Assembly (NCBI RefSeq): GCF_018143015.1
Contig: NC_054741.1
Span: forward strand, 15,003,736-15,067,735
Direction of reading: 5' to 3'
Source of the DNA: Lytechinus variegatus
Taxonomy: Eukaryota; Echinodermata; Echinoidea; Temnopleuroida; Toxopneustidae
Length of the DNA: 64,000 nucleotides
Below the pieces are notes generated by a model, which worked only from the letters and a program-made list of their open reading frames with translations, had not been told where the DNA came from and made no database searches. Below, in pieces: positions 35,818 to 48,583 of the stretch (position 1 is its first letter; each line of letters begins with the position of its first letter). A program made the position numbers and the translations under genes.

Positions 35818-37590
35818 TAGCCCAGTCATTTTAGCCCAAATTTTGACCAAACTTGGAACAAATTGCAACAGAATTTTTTTTATCACAATGCATTTCTGTA
35901 AGGTCCCTAGTACAACATACTAAAAGTCCCAAACTTTCCGAATAGAGGAAAAGCATCTAATTTGCATAAATCCAAGATGGCTGCCAAAATTAATTGATAT
36001 GCCTTATCCTTAATATTCTTTGTACAGATAATGGAAATATCTTGAAATGAATACGCAATTCACTATGATTAAGATATCATAAATCGGTTGCAATCGTTTC
36101 CGGGACTGTCCCGTTCATATTTTTCGAAGAATGAGAGAAATTATGCCAAAATTTTCATGTTTTCGGTCAAAAATTTGCATGTGCATTGAAATCTTTGTTT
36201 TAACATTAGCATCAACAACTAATGTAAAATATCAGCATTCGACAAGAAAGGGGATATATCAACGAAAAAATTGATATGCTTCATAACAGTATTAATGTCT
36301 TAACTTGCTTAGATTAAGGGCAAATACATCCGAATGTATTATGCGATATTGCGATAAAGTGACACCAAAAACCAACCTCCGTGTCCAGTCATACTTTTAT
36401 ATCGACTACAACGCGATCGCTTGGATGCCTTTGAAGATAGTACAATAAACTAAATCGGTCTTGCCTCGCCTTTGTTGGTGTGACTAACACGCGTAAATAC
36501 AATGACGTCAAGCGATACAAAGGTGTATATTACTTAAATTGATATGTGGGCAAAGGGCTTTTTCTTCACTTGAAAGTAACTTTTATGTTAATGAAATTTC
36601 TTAGAAAAAGTTAGAGGATGCATAATTGATCTGCATGCTGTATGCAATTACGTTCAAGAACATCACAGCATAGTCCCGCAATAGCTTGTCAAAGTTACCC
36701 CCTTATCCGTAGCTCAACTATTAAAAATATCGTGCTTTTCGGAGCCCCCAATGTGACAAAGCGGTGTTTTGCTACAAAGAAAAAAAACTTTTATTGTCTA
36801 GAAATCACTTGGAGGCAAAAGAGCAGGCTTTTCTCTTTGAGTTACATATAAAGAAGTGATGGCACATCAAAGCCTACCCTTTCAGGGGTCTTCTGAAGTC
36901 ACCAACCCCTTTTTGTATTTTGCTCATTTCTTGGAAAATTCGCACAAATTTTAGCTTCATTGAGGCAATAGGCGTTTTCCCTTTGCAGTAAACCGATTTA
37001 ATTGTTTTGTAAGCACTTGGGGATGGAAAAATAGATTTTCTTCTATCAGCTAAATTTAAAGAAGTGCTGGCACAGCAAAGTCTATCCCCCGCGGGGTTCG
37101 CTAAAGTCAATCACCCCTTTTCCATATTTTGCCAATTTATGGAAAAATCTATAAATCCGGAGCCCTCATTGAGGCAAAAAGATGTTTCTGCTACAGTGTA
37201 AGCCACTTTATTGTTTTAAAACCACTTGGAAACAAAAGAGTAGTCTTTTGTCTATGTGCTACGTATAAAGAAGTGCTGGCACATCAAAGCCTACATCCTT
37301 TAGGGAGCTGCTGAAATCACCCCACCCCTTAAGCGTATTTTACCCATTTCTTGTAAAATTTTGGAGCCCCAATGAAGTAAAAGGCGTTTTCCCCTTTGCA
37401 GTAGACCACTTTTATTCTTTGGAACCACTTGGAGATAACAAAATTAGATTTTCCTCCATCAGCTACATACAAAGAAGTGCTGATACAGCAAACCCTACCT
37501 CTCAGGGGTTTGCCGAAGTCAACCATCCCTTTTCCATATTTTGCCTATTTATGGAAAAATCTATCAATTCGGAGCCCTCATTGATGCAAG

Positions 37591-37670
<80 letters not shown>

Positions 37671-38084
37671 CAAACCACTTTCATTGTTTCGTAACCACTT
37701 GGAGATTGAAAAATATCCTTTATATCAGCTACATAAGAAGTTCTGGCTCAGCAAAGCCTACCCACTCAGGGGTTCCCTAAGTCTCCCCACCCTTTTTGAC
37801 TATTTTCCCCTCCTTATTTCATTTATAATTTATGGGGAAAATCTGACAATTTGGAGCCCCTATTAAGGCAAAACGTTGTTTCTGCTTATAGCAAACTTCT
37901 TTCATTGTTTCGTGACCACTTGGAGATAAAAAAGTAGATTTTCCTCCATCAACATACAAAGAAGTGCTGATACAGCAAACCCTACCTCTCAGGGGTTTGC
38001 CGAAGTCAACCATCCCTTTTCCATATTTTGCCTATTTATGGAAAAATCTATCAATTCGGAGCCCTCATTGATGCAAGAATGTTT

Positions 38085-38177
<93 letters not shown>

Positions 38178-39339
38178 CAAACCACTTTCATTGTTTCGTA
38201 ACCACTTGGAGATTGAAAAATATCCTTTATATCAGCTACATAAGAAGTTCTGGCTCAGCAAAGCCTACCCACTCAGGGGTTCCCTAAGTCTCCCCACCCT
38301 TTTTGACTATTTTCCCCTCCTTATTTCATTTATAATTTATGGGGAAAATCTGCCAATTTGGAGCCCCTATTAAGGCAAAACGTTGTTTCTGCTTATAGCA
38401 AACTTCTTTCATTGTTTCGTAACCACTTGGAGATAAAAAAGTAGATTTTCCTCCATCAACTACAATAAAGAAGTGCTGGCTCAGCAAAGCCTATACCTCC
38501 CTTAGGGGTTCCCGAAGTCTCAAAATTGCAGTTTTTGACCCCCCCCCCCCCATTCGGGCAAAAGGCATTTCTGCTATATGGTTAAGTCACTTTTATTATT
38601 TGAAACTTAAAGATGAGTAGGTTTAGTCTATCAGCGCATCGACCCTTCCTCTTCAGGGACTCCAAATTGACAGATTTTCCCATAAATTGGCAAAATACGG
38701 TGCATCGACCCCTTCCTCTTCAGGGGCTCCAAATTGACAGATTTTTCCCATAAATTGGCAAAATACGGAAAAAAGTGCTACTTTGGTATACAGTTAAATA
38801 GTAGTATAATAGGATGTGGCAGGTCTAATAGCTATACATCTTATTTTTCTCTTGTACTTTGAGATCGAGCAAGCAGAAAAAGTCATTATTTTGGTGTAAT
38901 GTCACGTGACTAGCATATGATAGTTTCCGTGCCTAGACCCTTTTATGTTAAACAATCAATACAGTCCAAACAGAATCGAATTTATGTATTTAATGTTAAT
39001 AGTAACAATGTTCTTGTGGTTTAAATCTTTGCTTACTGATATTTATGAAACAGCGATAGTTTGAGGAAGTCAATGTTTATAGTATATCGAGGCCGGAATT
39101 GATATGATTTGTAATCGGGTCTGAGTACATAGTATACACTGGCGTCGTCTGCTACGTAAACTTAATGAGCGAATATGACCAAAATTAACCATTATGTTTA
39201 TGTAAATTGGAACACTTTCCCCTATTCGGATTTTCTGGGACTTTTAGTATGGTCTCCTATGGACCTCAAAGAAACGTTCTGCATTGGAATAAATTCTGTT
39301 GCAATTTGTTCCAAGTGAAAATTTAAAATGACTGGACTA
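35818..39339. mobile_element. 3522-bp TIR element with internal satellite (insert in unit 1)
   Basis: Begins TAGCCCAGTCATTTTA and ends TAAAATGACTGGACTA; inverted similarity extends about 150 bases (GGAACAAATTGCAACAGAAT, ACATACTAAAAGTCCCA, CCGAATAG). Flanked by TTG on both sides (35815-35817; 39340-39342), and the uninserted site with a single TTG is at 42556-42558, so the boundaries are exact. The interior (about 36735-38760) is a diverged tandem satellite; no transposase frame is visible. Three-base duplications occur in several DNA transposon superfamilies (PIF/Harbinger, CACTA, Zator); I cannot assign one. Confidence 0.9.
36735..38760. repeat. Internal satellite of the TIR element, ~210-bp monomers and a ~490-bp higher-order unit
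   Basis: Monomers share GGAGCCC, AACCACTTGGAGATAAAA, AAAGAAGTGCTGGCACAGCA and CAGGGGTTTGCCGAAGTC. Two adjacent blocks starting at about 37426 and 37916 (next unit start about 38422) are near copies of each other, each holding a long TA run at the same place (37601-37669; 38092-38176). This is a higher-order repeat of two to three monomers. IYIYIY open frames here are artefacts. Confidence 0.85.
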
Positions 39340-39828
39340 TTGTCCTCCGGGTAAGTTATCCTCCGAGGGAGTTGTCATACATGCGGGGAGTGTTCCTGCG
39401 GTAAAGTTTTACAGAAGGTGCGGTAAATTTGACAAGCACCTCCCCCCAAAAGTTTTACCAAAAAAATGGAGGTCATTTAAGTCATGATAAATTTGACAAT
39501 ATAAAATAACAAAAAATGAAAAGGTTTCTATACAAATTTTAGTTCATGCCTATGGAGAATAATACACGCAGCATCCCCAGTACCCCCTGCTTCCCAGGGG
39601 GTAGCTGATGAGACTTGTTCTCCGGAAAAGTTGTCATTTTAGGAGTTGTCAAGTCCTCTGGGCATTGGCGGCGGAAGCCAAAAAAATTTAGGGGATGTCC
39701 ACCTGAAATTTTGGGATGGACACAGGTAAAAAAATTTGAAAAGCGCCCCCCAAAAAGGTTATCAACCTAAATGTTAGTAGTTGCTAACCCAAAATTTTTG
39801 ACAAGCAAGAAAGAAAAAAGAAAAAAAA

Positions 39829-40060
39829 AGGTCATCAACCTAACTTTTAGGGGGGACAACACACGTCTGAAGGGAGGTCAACGTGAATTTAGGGGGGGGA
39901 CGCATAAAAATAATTGACAAGCAAAAAAAAAAAAAAAAAAAAAGGTCTTCAACCTAAATTTTAGGGGGGGGACAACACACGTCTGAAGGGGGGTCAACGT
40001 AAATTTAGGGGGGGGGGGGGACGCATAAAAAAAATTGACAAGCAAAAAATTAAAATAATG
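39829..40060. repeat. ~124-bp tandem repeat, unit 1 (also 43045-43275 in unit 2)
   Basis: Two copies of a block with GGTCATCAACCTAA, GGGGGGACAACACACGTCTG, AGGTCAACGTGAATTTAGGG and GACGCATAAAAA, joined by long poly-A. Homopolymer lengths differ between the duplication units. Non-coding. Confidence 0.75.
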
Positions 40061-40072
40061 ATATTTTTTTTT

Positions 40073-41345
40073 CTCAAACAATGAATGTTGGTTGTGTAGT
40101 CTTTTCTTCTTCGTGCATGCTGACACCATGGTAACAGGTCTGTATGCTATAACAAACCATGTGTGAGTCAACATACATTTGCGGGGAATTCCACGTGATA
40201 TTCCCCGTGTCTCATTGCTTTTACATATCTCATTTCTCGATCAAAACACTATCCTAATCCGTTGCCGTTTAGTTCACCTGGCGACTTCGAATAGCTCGAC
40301 GCTCGTAATATTTTCACGCAGATAGCTGAAAACATTCATTTTAATGACGAATCAAGAGTTGTATTTTGATTTCCTTTACTATTCGTCGCAAACTTTTATG
40401 AAGTCTACTGTTATGCAGCAGGACGTTTGACCAAAGATTTTTTTATTGTTGTCGATGTCAAGGTGGAATCTAATGCAGCTTCTCTCAAGGTGTTGAGCAG
40501 GGTAATGGTGGTGAGTGTAATGCCAATGATTTGTTACACAGTGCATCCCAAAAGATGAAACGTATAAATAGTGAGTTTTTGCTCCATTACACACGATCGG
40601 ATCTACATACATAAAAAAATGTAGGCCTATTATGAAATGTCTTTCATGACAATGAACAATCAAGAAATTTAAAATTGGTGAATCAAAACAAGAATTTCGT
40701 CCTGGATTCTGGATAATTAGCGACATAATTTATCAGTTCATAAACTTAGGACGGAACTGCTTTTCCGGTTTATTAGTTTTCGAAGAAAGGTCTCCCAGCT
40801 GTTTATTGCCATTTGAACGGCATTTTCATTCATACCGTGTTCTTGAATCCGTCGTGCAAAAACTGCTTGACATGATGGGTGTCAAACAGGAACACGTCCC
40901 CCCAAAAACCCCATATTAAAGGGCGGGGGCACCGTCTATAGTCTACATGTGCCCCCAATAATTGGAAAATTTTGTATTTTGATTGATTTACGTTCTGACA
41001 AAAGGCGCATAATAATTTTCCGACATGCCAAAACAATGCTTTTCGGGAGGGGTAATTAGGTTGACTTTGAAATATGACAAGGCCCGAAGTCGGAGTGACG
41101 CCCATGCTAAATAAGTATATCTAGATGACTGAAAATTAGGATCATCTATGCTTCACATTGAGAGGATTTTGAATACATGAGAATCACGTTCGTTGTCAGG
41201 GAATTAAGTGTATGTCTGCAAGTTTAAGGGTGTGTGTGCTTGTGTATGCGTTTTACGGGTGTGTTTGGGAGGGATGTAGTCTGCGAATTAGAAAGAGGTG
41301 TTGTCTGTATTAATCACAAAGTAATTAAGTGGGTAATAGTGCGGT
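40073..41345. repeat. Repeat family R, copy 2 (in duplication unit 1)
   Basis: Homologous to copy 1 (4930-6600 with 8996-9230) but without its palindrome, LINE and MITE. Minus-strand ORFs here (40379-40726 and 40830-41105) are not frame-conserved with copy 1 and are not called as genes. Confidence 0.8.
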
Positions 41346-41888
41346 ATGTGTCGTAATTCCGAAGGATTTTTTTAATACCGAAATTGATCCCTTTGGACCA
41401 AAAATGATGGGGTTCAAATTTTCAGACCCTTCCCTCTCCTTCCTCTGGGGTCCCTTTTGAGCGTAAATTTCCAATTCGTCTGATGCCAATTCGTCCAATT
41501 GCCAACTCGTCTACTATCATTTGGTCTACCATCTTCACCACATGGTCTACTTTCATTTAGTCTATTGCCATTTCGTCTAATGGCCTGTTTAATCTATTCT
41601 AGGTTTCTTTTTGAAACCCAGATACAGCCACCCAAGTGACTTTTTGGTATCCCCTCTTCATATTGATTTTGCTCACTCATGCGTGCATGAAAAGTAATCT
41701 AAGTAATTTCAAATGAAAGAAGAGATTCTCAGCTTTAAAATGGTTGGCCATTTGTATATTGTATTTGTGATTAAGTTATGATAAATCATCGATAAATCGC
41801 GGTTTCGTTTTTTGTGGGACGCACTGTATGTTCTTTTATAAGAATAAATAAAGATGTGCCTATCACTATACAATATATATATATATAT

Positions 41889-42221
41889 ATAATGTTGTGA
41901 GTTGTGAAAGAAATGAATGAAGAGAACAATGGTAGGCGTAGCTTAAATCAAGGTTCCCCAGAGCTATCTACCCTTTGGAGAAATTGGTGATTTAAATAGA
42001 AAAGGGGTTACCTAGCAAGTAACCCGTCTCTGTGGTCTTGTGGCTTCTAGTGGTTAAAGCACGTTCCAAGCTCGGGCCCGGGTTCGATTCATGGCAGAGA
42101 CATTTTTCAGAATCATCTTTTTTTCCAAAGGATAGATAGCTCTATAGAGAGCCTTGATTTAAGCTACGCTTATCTACGCCTTTGTCCCCATTGTCTTCTT
42201 TATTCATTTCTTTCACAAGTC

Positions 42222-42224
<3 letters not shown>
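41889..42224. mobile_element. Inverted-repeat element with internal tRNA-like sequence, unit 2
   Basis: Copy of 35150-35485 produced by the tandem duplication, again between TA microsatellites (41872-41891 and 42225-42262). The tRNA-like core is unchanged. Confidence 0.8.
42026..42101 (+). other. tRNA-like sequence, 76 nt (unit 2)
   Basis: Same sequence as 35287-35362, at a constant offset of 6739 bases; acceptor-like GTCTCTG/CAGAGAC and the B box are intact. Confidence 0.6.
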
Positions 42225-42268
<44 letters not shown>

Positions 42269-43288
42269 GTATATGTGTATATATATCATATAAAACAATG
42301 AAAAACTCAATTGTGTCCCCCACCTTTAAGGAGAGATTTCGGCACTCCTACTGAAAAAAAATCATTCCCAGGGCCGTGCGTAAGTGCCAAACGAGTCCTT
42401 GGCAAGTGATACAAATAAATTTGTCTAGCTTTCATTTTTTTCCTCCAAATATATCGTTGAAAAGGGAGGGTAATCAGGGTATTGTCTGAATAAAAAAGAC
42501 CGTCTGTATGGTATTTAAAATTAACCCGACTACGGGGAGTTATCATGCGTAAGACTTGTCCTCCGGGTAAGTTATCCTCCGAGGGAGTTGTCATACATGC
42601 GGGGAGTGTTCCTGCGGTAAAGTTTTACAGAAGGTGCGGTAAATTTGACAAGCACCTCCCCCCAAAAGTTTTACCAAAAAATGGAGGTCATTTAAGTCAT
42701 GATAAATTTGACAATATAAAATAACAAAAAATGAAAAGGTTTCTATACAAATTTTAGTTCATGCCTATGGAGAATAATACACGCAGCATCCCCAGTACCC
42801 CCTGCTTCCCAGGGGGTAGCTGATGAGACTTGTTCTCCGGAAAAGTTGTCATTTTAGGAGTTGTCAAGTCCTCTGGGCATTGGCGGCGGAAGCCAAAAAA
42901 ATTTAGGGGATGTCCACCTGAAATTTTGGGATGGACACAGGTAAAAAAATTTGAAAAGCGCCCCCCAAAAAGGTTATCAACCTAAATGTTAGTAGTTGCT
43001 AACCCAAAATTTTTGACAAGCAAGAAAGAAAAAAGAAAAAAAAAGGTCATCAACCTAACTTTTAGGGGGGACAACACACGTCTGAAGGGAGGTCAACGTG
43101 AATTTAGGGGGGGGGGACGCATAAAAATAATTGACAAGCAAAAAAAAAAAAAAAAAAAAAAAAGGTCTTCAACCTAAATTTTAGGGGGGGACAACACACG
43201 TCTGAAGGGGGGTCAACGTGAATTTAGGGGGGGGGGACGCATAAAAAAATTGACAAGCAAAAAATTAAAATAATGATATTTTTTTTTC

Positions 43289-44560
43289 TCAAACAATGAA
43301 TGTTGGTTGTGTAGTCTTTTCTTCTTCGTGCATGCTGACACCATGGTAACAGGTCTGTATGCTATAACAAACCATGTGTGAGTCAACATACATTTGCGGG
43401 GAATTCCACGTGATATTCCCCGTGTCTCATTGCTTTTACATATCTCATTTCTCGATCAAAACACTATCCTAATCCGTTGCCGTTTAGTTCACCTGGCGAC
43501 TTCGAATAGCTCGACGCTCGTAATATTTTCACGCAGATAGCTGAAAACATTCATTTTAATGACGAATCAAGAGTTGTATTTTGATTTCCTTTACTATTCG
43601 TCGCAAACTTTTATGAAGTCTACTGTTATGCAGCAGGACGTTTGACCAAAGATTTTTTTATTGTTGTCGATGTCAAGGTGGAATCTAATGCAGCTTCTCT
43701 CAAGGTGTTGAGCAGGGTAATGGTGGTGAGTGTAATGCCAATGATTTGTTACACAGTGCATCCCAAAAGATGAAACGTATAAATAGTGAGTTTTTGCTCC
43801 ATTACACACGATCGGATCTACATACATAAAAAAATGTAGGCCTATTATGAAATGTCTTTCATGACAATGAACAATCAAGAAATTTAAAATTGGTGAATCA
43901 AAACAAGAATTTCGTCCTGGATTCTGGATAATTAGCGACATAATTTATCAGTTCATAAACTTAGAACGGAACTGCTTTTCCGGTTTATTAGTTTTCGAAG
44001 AAAGGTCTCCCAGCTGTTTATTGCCATTTGAACGGCATTTTCATTCATACCGTGTTCTTGAATCCGTCGTGCAAAAACTGCTTGACATGATGGGTGTCAA
44101 ACAGGAACACGTCCCCCAAAAACCCCATATTAAAGGGCGGGGGCACCGTCTATAGGCTACATGTGCCCCCAATAATTGGAAAATTTTGTATTTTGATTGA
44201 TTTACGTTCTGACAAAAGGCGCATAATAATTTTCCGACATGCCAAAACAATGCTTTTCGGGAGGGGTAATTAGGTTGACTTTGAAATATGACAAGGCCCG
44301 AAGTCGGAGTGACGCCCATGCTAAATAAGTATATCTAGATGACTGAAAATTAGGATCATCTATGCTTCACATTGAGAGGATTTTGAATACATGAGAATCA
44401 CGTTCGTTGTCAGGGAATTAAGTGTATGTCTGCAAGTTTAAGGGTGTGTGTGCTTGTGTATGCGTTTTACGGGTGTGTTTGGGAGGGATGTAGTCTGCGA
44501 ATTAGAAAGAGGTGTTGTCTGTATTAATCACAAAGTAATTAAGTGGGTAATAGTGCGGTA
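43289..44560. repeat. Repeat family R, copy 3 (in duplication unit 2)
   Basis: Duplicate of copy 2, nearly identical. Same non-conserved ORFs (43594-43941, 44041-44319). Confidence 0.82.
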
Positions 44561-44667
44561 TGTGTCGTAATTCCGAAGGATTTTTTTAATACCGAAATTG
44601 ATCCCTTTGGACCAAAAATGATGGGGTTCAAATTTTCAGACCCTTCCCTCTCCTTCCTCGGGGGTCC

Positions 44668-44803
44668 CTTTTGGGCGTAAATTTCCAATTCGTCTGATGC
44701 CAATTCGTCCAATTGCCAACTCGTCTACTATCATTTGGTCTACCATCTTCACCACATGGTCTACTTTCATTTAGTCTATTGCCATTTCGTCTAATGGCCT
44801 GTT
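44668..44803. repeat. Degenerate CGTCTAATGCCATTT minisatellite (also 41455-41590)
   Basis: Short units such as AATTCGTCTGATGCC, AATTCGTCCAATTGCC, CATTTGGTCTACC and CATTTCGTCTAATGG. This is the reverse complement of the GACGAAATGG minisatellite at 58200-59110. Confidence 0.75.
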
Positions 44804-44809
44804 TAAAGC

Positions 44810-45195
44810 CCAATAGGATAATTTACCGTTTTCAACCTTATTTATGATTTTGCTTCGCCAATTTTATTTTTAAGTTGTCCGAGGTGTAATTTACATACTT
44901 TACAAAAACATACCTATTTCAAGGGGGAGCACCAAGCTTCGACGGCAAGACAAGCTAAACATAGCTCAGCTCCCCATGTCAGTGAATCAAAGAACGGGTA
45001 AACAAGAAAAAAGAATTAGAGAACACAATCATTTCAAATTTCGTCAAGGTTTGATGTATGATACAACATGATAATACAACATTTCTCGTTGAACAATTTT
45101 TATCTGAACACATGCAATCCCTCTGTAACATGTTATATGTATAATCATACTGATGCTAAATTACCCGGTAAAATTTCATTCTGAAGCCCCGTTTT
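44810..45195. other. Unannotated intergenic stretch
   Basis: No gene, inverted repeat or microsatellite noticed between the end of the tandem duplication and the recombinase remnant. Confidence 0.4.
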
Positions 45196-45199
45196 CATA

Positions 45200-45960
45200 G
45201 AAACTAAAGACGATCCTTCAACTTTTCCTTATAATATATCCATTCTAAGCAGTTTCCGACCTCCACCTTCCATGCTTCTTGATCAGGAACACAAAATTTT
45301 GCTGCTGCTGTGGCTCCGCCACTTCGGAGACTATGCATGCCAAAACACTTTGGATTCAACCCTCCTGACGCCAATTAACATGGTTAAAGCATCTCAATAA
45401 TGCTTAAAATAATCCAGTGTATTAATTGATTTACAGTAATTTACAGGCATGAAAAGAATTACTTCTTCAGAGATATCGTTAAGCCTCGCTGCAACCAATA
45501 TTTCCGCGATGCTAATACTGGGCAGGTGAGGGAATTTGTAGCACCTATATAAGAACCCAAGCTCCTTGCCTGTAAATATCAGTTGTACCTTTCATTATGA
45601 AAATGTTCAGATGGGAAAATACAAGTCTAAGTCACATCTACGAATATGTATCATTTCATCAAATCGTAGAAAGCCTGCGTAGGAATTCAATCTCATAGCA
45701 CATAATCGAATATCTGAGAGACTGTTGAAGACCCATACTTCTCAACAACTGCTTTCAAAATGTCTGGAGTTATAACTTCCTTCTTAACAATCGGTTTGTT
45801 TAATATTTTCTTCAAACCTTGTAAACCAATTTATTTGAACTTGCGATCACATGGGTTAACATTGCTTGGATTACAGTCAAAATGCCACTTAATGTCGTAT
45901 AAGCCGACTCTATCCTAGAATATGGAGCTTCTCTTTATACAATTGAATAAGATAGCGACT
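45200..45960 (-). pseudogene. Decayed tyrosine recombinase (DIRS/Ngaro-type YR element)
   Basis: Found by reading the minus strand across frames. In order from 45950 downward: a SAM-like N-terminal part ending NPCDRKFK, KKEVITPDILKAVVEKYG, box I YAGFLRFDEMIHIRRCDL (about 45650-45685, catalytic Arg in FLRFDE), KGTTDIYRQGAWVLI (about 45550-45595), TNSLTCPV, and box II HSLRSGGATAAA (about 45299-45336) with the H-x-x-R pair, then a Tyr-containing tail. Several frameshifts and stops make it inactive. YR enzymes of this type belong to DIRS/Ngaro retroelements or Cryptons; RT was not found, so the exact class is open. Confidence 0.85.
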
Positions 45961-47235
45961 ACTTTCTTCTTGATTTGCGGAGTTAAGTCAGAATGTACCT
46001 TATTTATCAACACTAATCATTCCATGCTATCGACGCTTTGTTGTATTTTACTCAGTGTTTTCAGCTCTCTAACTTGTCAAAACTTTTTTCAAGTTATATC
46101 ATACCTGTCCTGTTGCGAATTTCTGGATTTTTAGTAAGAAAAAGATATGCATATACAAGTATATTTCAATACAATATTCATATTCAAATTGTGATAATTT
46201 AATTTCAATCCTTTCATCAACTTCTCCAAATTTCATAACTTCTATTATGCTCTATAGACATGCAGCTATACTAAAACCAGGTGGTTTTATACATTAACTA
46301 AAATTTCAGTAGGGTATTCATTGGATCACAACTTCATATCGAAATTCCTTCCAATCGTCCTGAAGGCATAAACACGACTGTAAGCTTTGGTATTCATTTC
46401 GTTTGAGACAATATTCAATTTTGCTTTGAAAACAACAACAAAAACAATGAAACTTCCTTAAAGACAATTTATTTCGAGAATTCTGTATAGTCAAGACTTT
46501 AAATATTTCCAATTATCACCAATTTCCTCAATATGGGCTTTCCCTCCAGCAAAATATAACTAATTTGAGAATGAATCTCATATTGATTCCTTGTCAATAT
46601 TTACAATGAATATCCTTCAACATAATTTTCACGTTCTCCAACTTTCATCACCACTTCTTTGCTCTGCAGCTTAAGTGGATCCTAGCTTTGCAGCTATATG
46701 CCATGTGGCCGTGTGATCATGACAATTATGTTGCATTCCAAGAGTAGAAGTTTGAATTAACCTCCATCAATTGGATAATTATTACATGCCAACATTTGTG
46801 TCCAAAAAGAAACTCTTAAATGTCATGAAGGCGTAGCCATACACTAGCTTTGGAATTTCTTTGTTTCAAAATGGATTATCTATTTTGAAGTATTCAGAAA
46901 CCAAGGAACGAAAATCGCTGTGTTCAGAGAAAAAAATATGGCCAGAAGGGTGCTGAGGGCCAAAAGGTAACAACCAAGCCTCCTACCAGAAGAAACATTG
47001 ACATGTTGATCACTTCTGTTCCTATACATTCGATAGGAGGAACTAACCACTTAGTCAACATGAATCAACATGAGCTGTTAAGGGACACTAATATAATAGG
47101 AATAATTGGACTTCTTAATTTTGAAATTAAAATCGTCCACATTTCTTTCGACATTGTGGGCCCCAACTTTGTCCACAAACCCCGAAAATTTCACCTGACA
47201 CACCCCATTTATCAAAATCAATAATGCAACTTAAT
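45961..47235. other. AT-rich stretch between recombinase remnant and LINE
   Basis: Further recombinase N-terminal remnants may reach about 46500 on the minus strand but are too decayed to call. Nothing else recognised. Confidence 0.35.
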
Positions 47236-47245
47236 ACAGTAGTGA

Positions 47246-48583
47246 ATTTGCGCAACGGTTTTCCTTCCTGGTAACCGAATAAACATTAAGACCAATATGA
47301 TTTTCTTTACACAAATCAAAGATGTGCAAATAAAACTTTCTCCATTCACAATCGATTCTACCCCATTTTCGTACTTCCAAAGACAGGGTTTAAACATAAA
47401 TGATTTTCATCTGATAGAGTCAATTTATAAAACTTTTCCAGTCAGCTGGAAACGAAATATGAAAATAGATAGCAAAGAGGCTTCTCTTAGGGAAGAAATA
47501 TCATTTATATCTGGAAAAAGAATTTTGTCAATGGAGGAGTTAGTATCTAAAAACGTTTATGCAAATTTTATGAAATGCAACTTCTCAATACCTGATGTTT
47601 TCGAAAGGTTAAAAAACAAATATAGTTTCTCTTATGAAAAGATTGAACACATTTTTATGAGACCAAGACAATGTACTCTGAACAGTAGATTAAGAGAATT
47701 TCAGTTTAAAATGTTACACGGCATTGCTTACACAAATCATCACTTGTTCCGTTTTAAAATCTCACAAAATAACCTTTGTTGTTATTGTAAAAAAGAGGAG
47801 GAAACATATCGCCATCTTTTTTTGGAATGTGAATATGCTTGTCTGGTTTGGGATAATTGTAAGGAGATGTTTGGTTTTATTTCTACGGGTAATTTAAGCT
47901 GGGAGGAAATTCTTGTAGGGGTAGAATTAAAGGACGAAGGAAAAGAACGCTTAATCAATCACTTTTTAATCTTTGTTAAATTTTTAATCTTCAAAGGGAG
48001 GGAAAAGGGTGCACATATAACCATGGATGAAATTAAAAGGAAATTTAAAGAAGAAGAATGGGAAGAAAGAAGGCTGGCGCTAGGTAGGGGCAAGATGTCT
48101 CTTCATTTAAGGAAATGGGAAAATCTTAATTAAAAGAATAAATAGGGAGAGTGAGGCAAAGGTATATATACGAGAGACAAAGCCACAAAACAAAATAGAT
48201 AAAAACACAGAAAAAACCAATACGGAGAATTGCAGTCCCTTCCATGTAGAGTATAGACATAAAGGGGAGAATGCTCCTAACCTGGGGACGGAGGGGAGGG
48301 GGGGGGGGGTGGGAGGTGGAACAACATTTTTATCTTTTTTTCTCTCTGATCATGTCATATATTTTGTTAATATTTCATTTTGTAATTGCTGAAACGCATT
48401 AGTATATTAATTTCTAGTATTTTTGAAGTTTGATGTATAAGTTGTATAATTATATTGTAATGGATTTATTGTATAATTTATAATTATGTTTCAAATAGTT
48501 TGTACAAATTGTTTATAGAATCTGATTATGTATGTTGATTTGAGAGAATATAATAAAACATCCTTAAAAAAAAAAAAAAAAAA
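47246..48583 (+). mobile_element. 5'-truncated L1-type LINE with poly-A tail
   Basis: An open frame (ATG at 47297, 278 codons to 48133) encodes the C-terminal end of an L1/Tx1-like ORF2: KIEHIFMRPRQCTLNSRLRE, FQFKMLHGIAYTNHHLFRFK and a zinc-knuckle-like C-x2-C-x7-H-x4-C with HLFLECEYACLVW. It is followed by a 3' untranslated region with AATAAA (48552) and an 18-base poly-A tail (48566-48583). The frame continues open upstream of the ATG, so that Met is not a real start. Endonuclease and RT domains are missing, so it is immobile. The long intact frame suggests fairly recent insertion. Confidence 0.85.

Larger units (their letters stand above)
34865..41592. repeat. Tandem duplication, unit 1 (with inserted element)
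   Basis: Identical in order and almost in sequence to unit 2 (41604-44806), except that unit 1 contains a 3522-base element plus a 3-base target duplication. Subtracting these leaves 3203 bases, exactly the length of unit 2. The unit begins inside the right inverted repeat of the mariner-like element and ends at GGCCTGTTTAA. The two units are separated by the 11-base filler TCTATTCTAGG (41593-41603). Confidence 0.92.
41604..44806. repeat. Tandem duplication, unit 2 (empty-site copy)
   Basis: 3203 bases. Contains an orphan right inverted repeat of the mariner-like element (to about 41826), the tRNA-like element, the uninterrupted insertion site at 42556-42558, a second R repeat, and the CGTCTAATGCCAATT minisatellite. 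Differences from unit 1 that I noticed are mainly homopolymer lengths and a few substitutions, so the duplication is recent or has been homogenised. Confidence 0.92.

Noticed and set aside
47297..48133. 278-codon ORF as a host gene
   Set aside because: Sequence is the C-terminal part of an L1-type ORF2 with zinc knuckle, followed by AATAAA and a poly-A tail; the frame continues upstream of the ATG.
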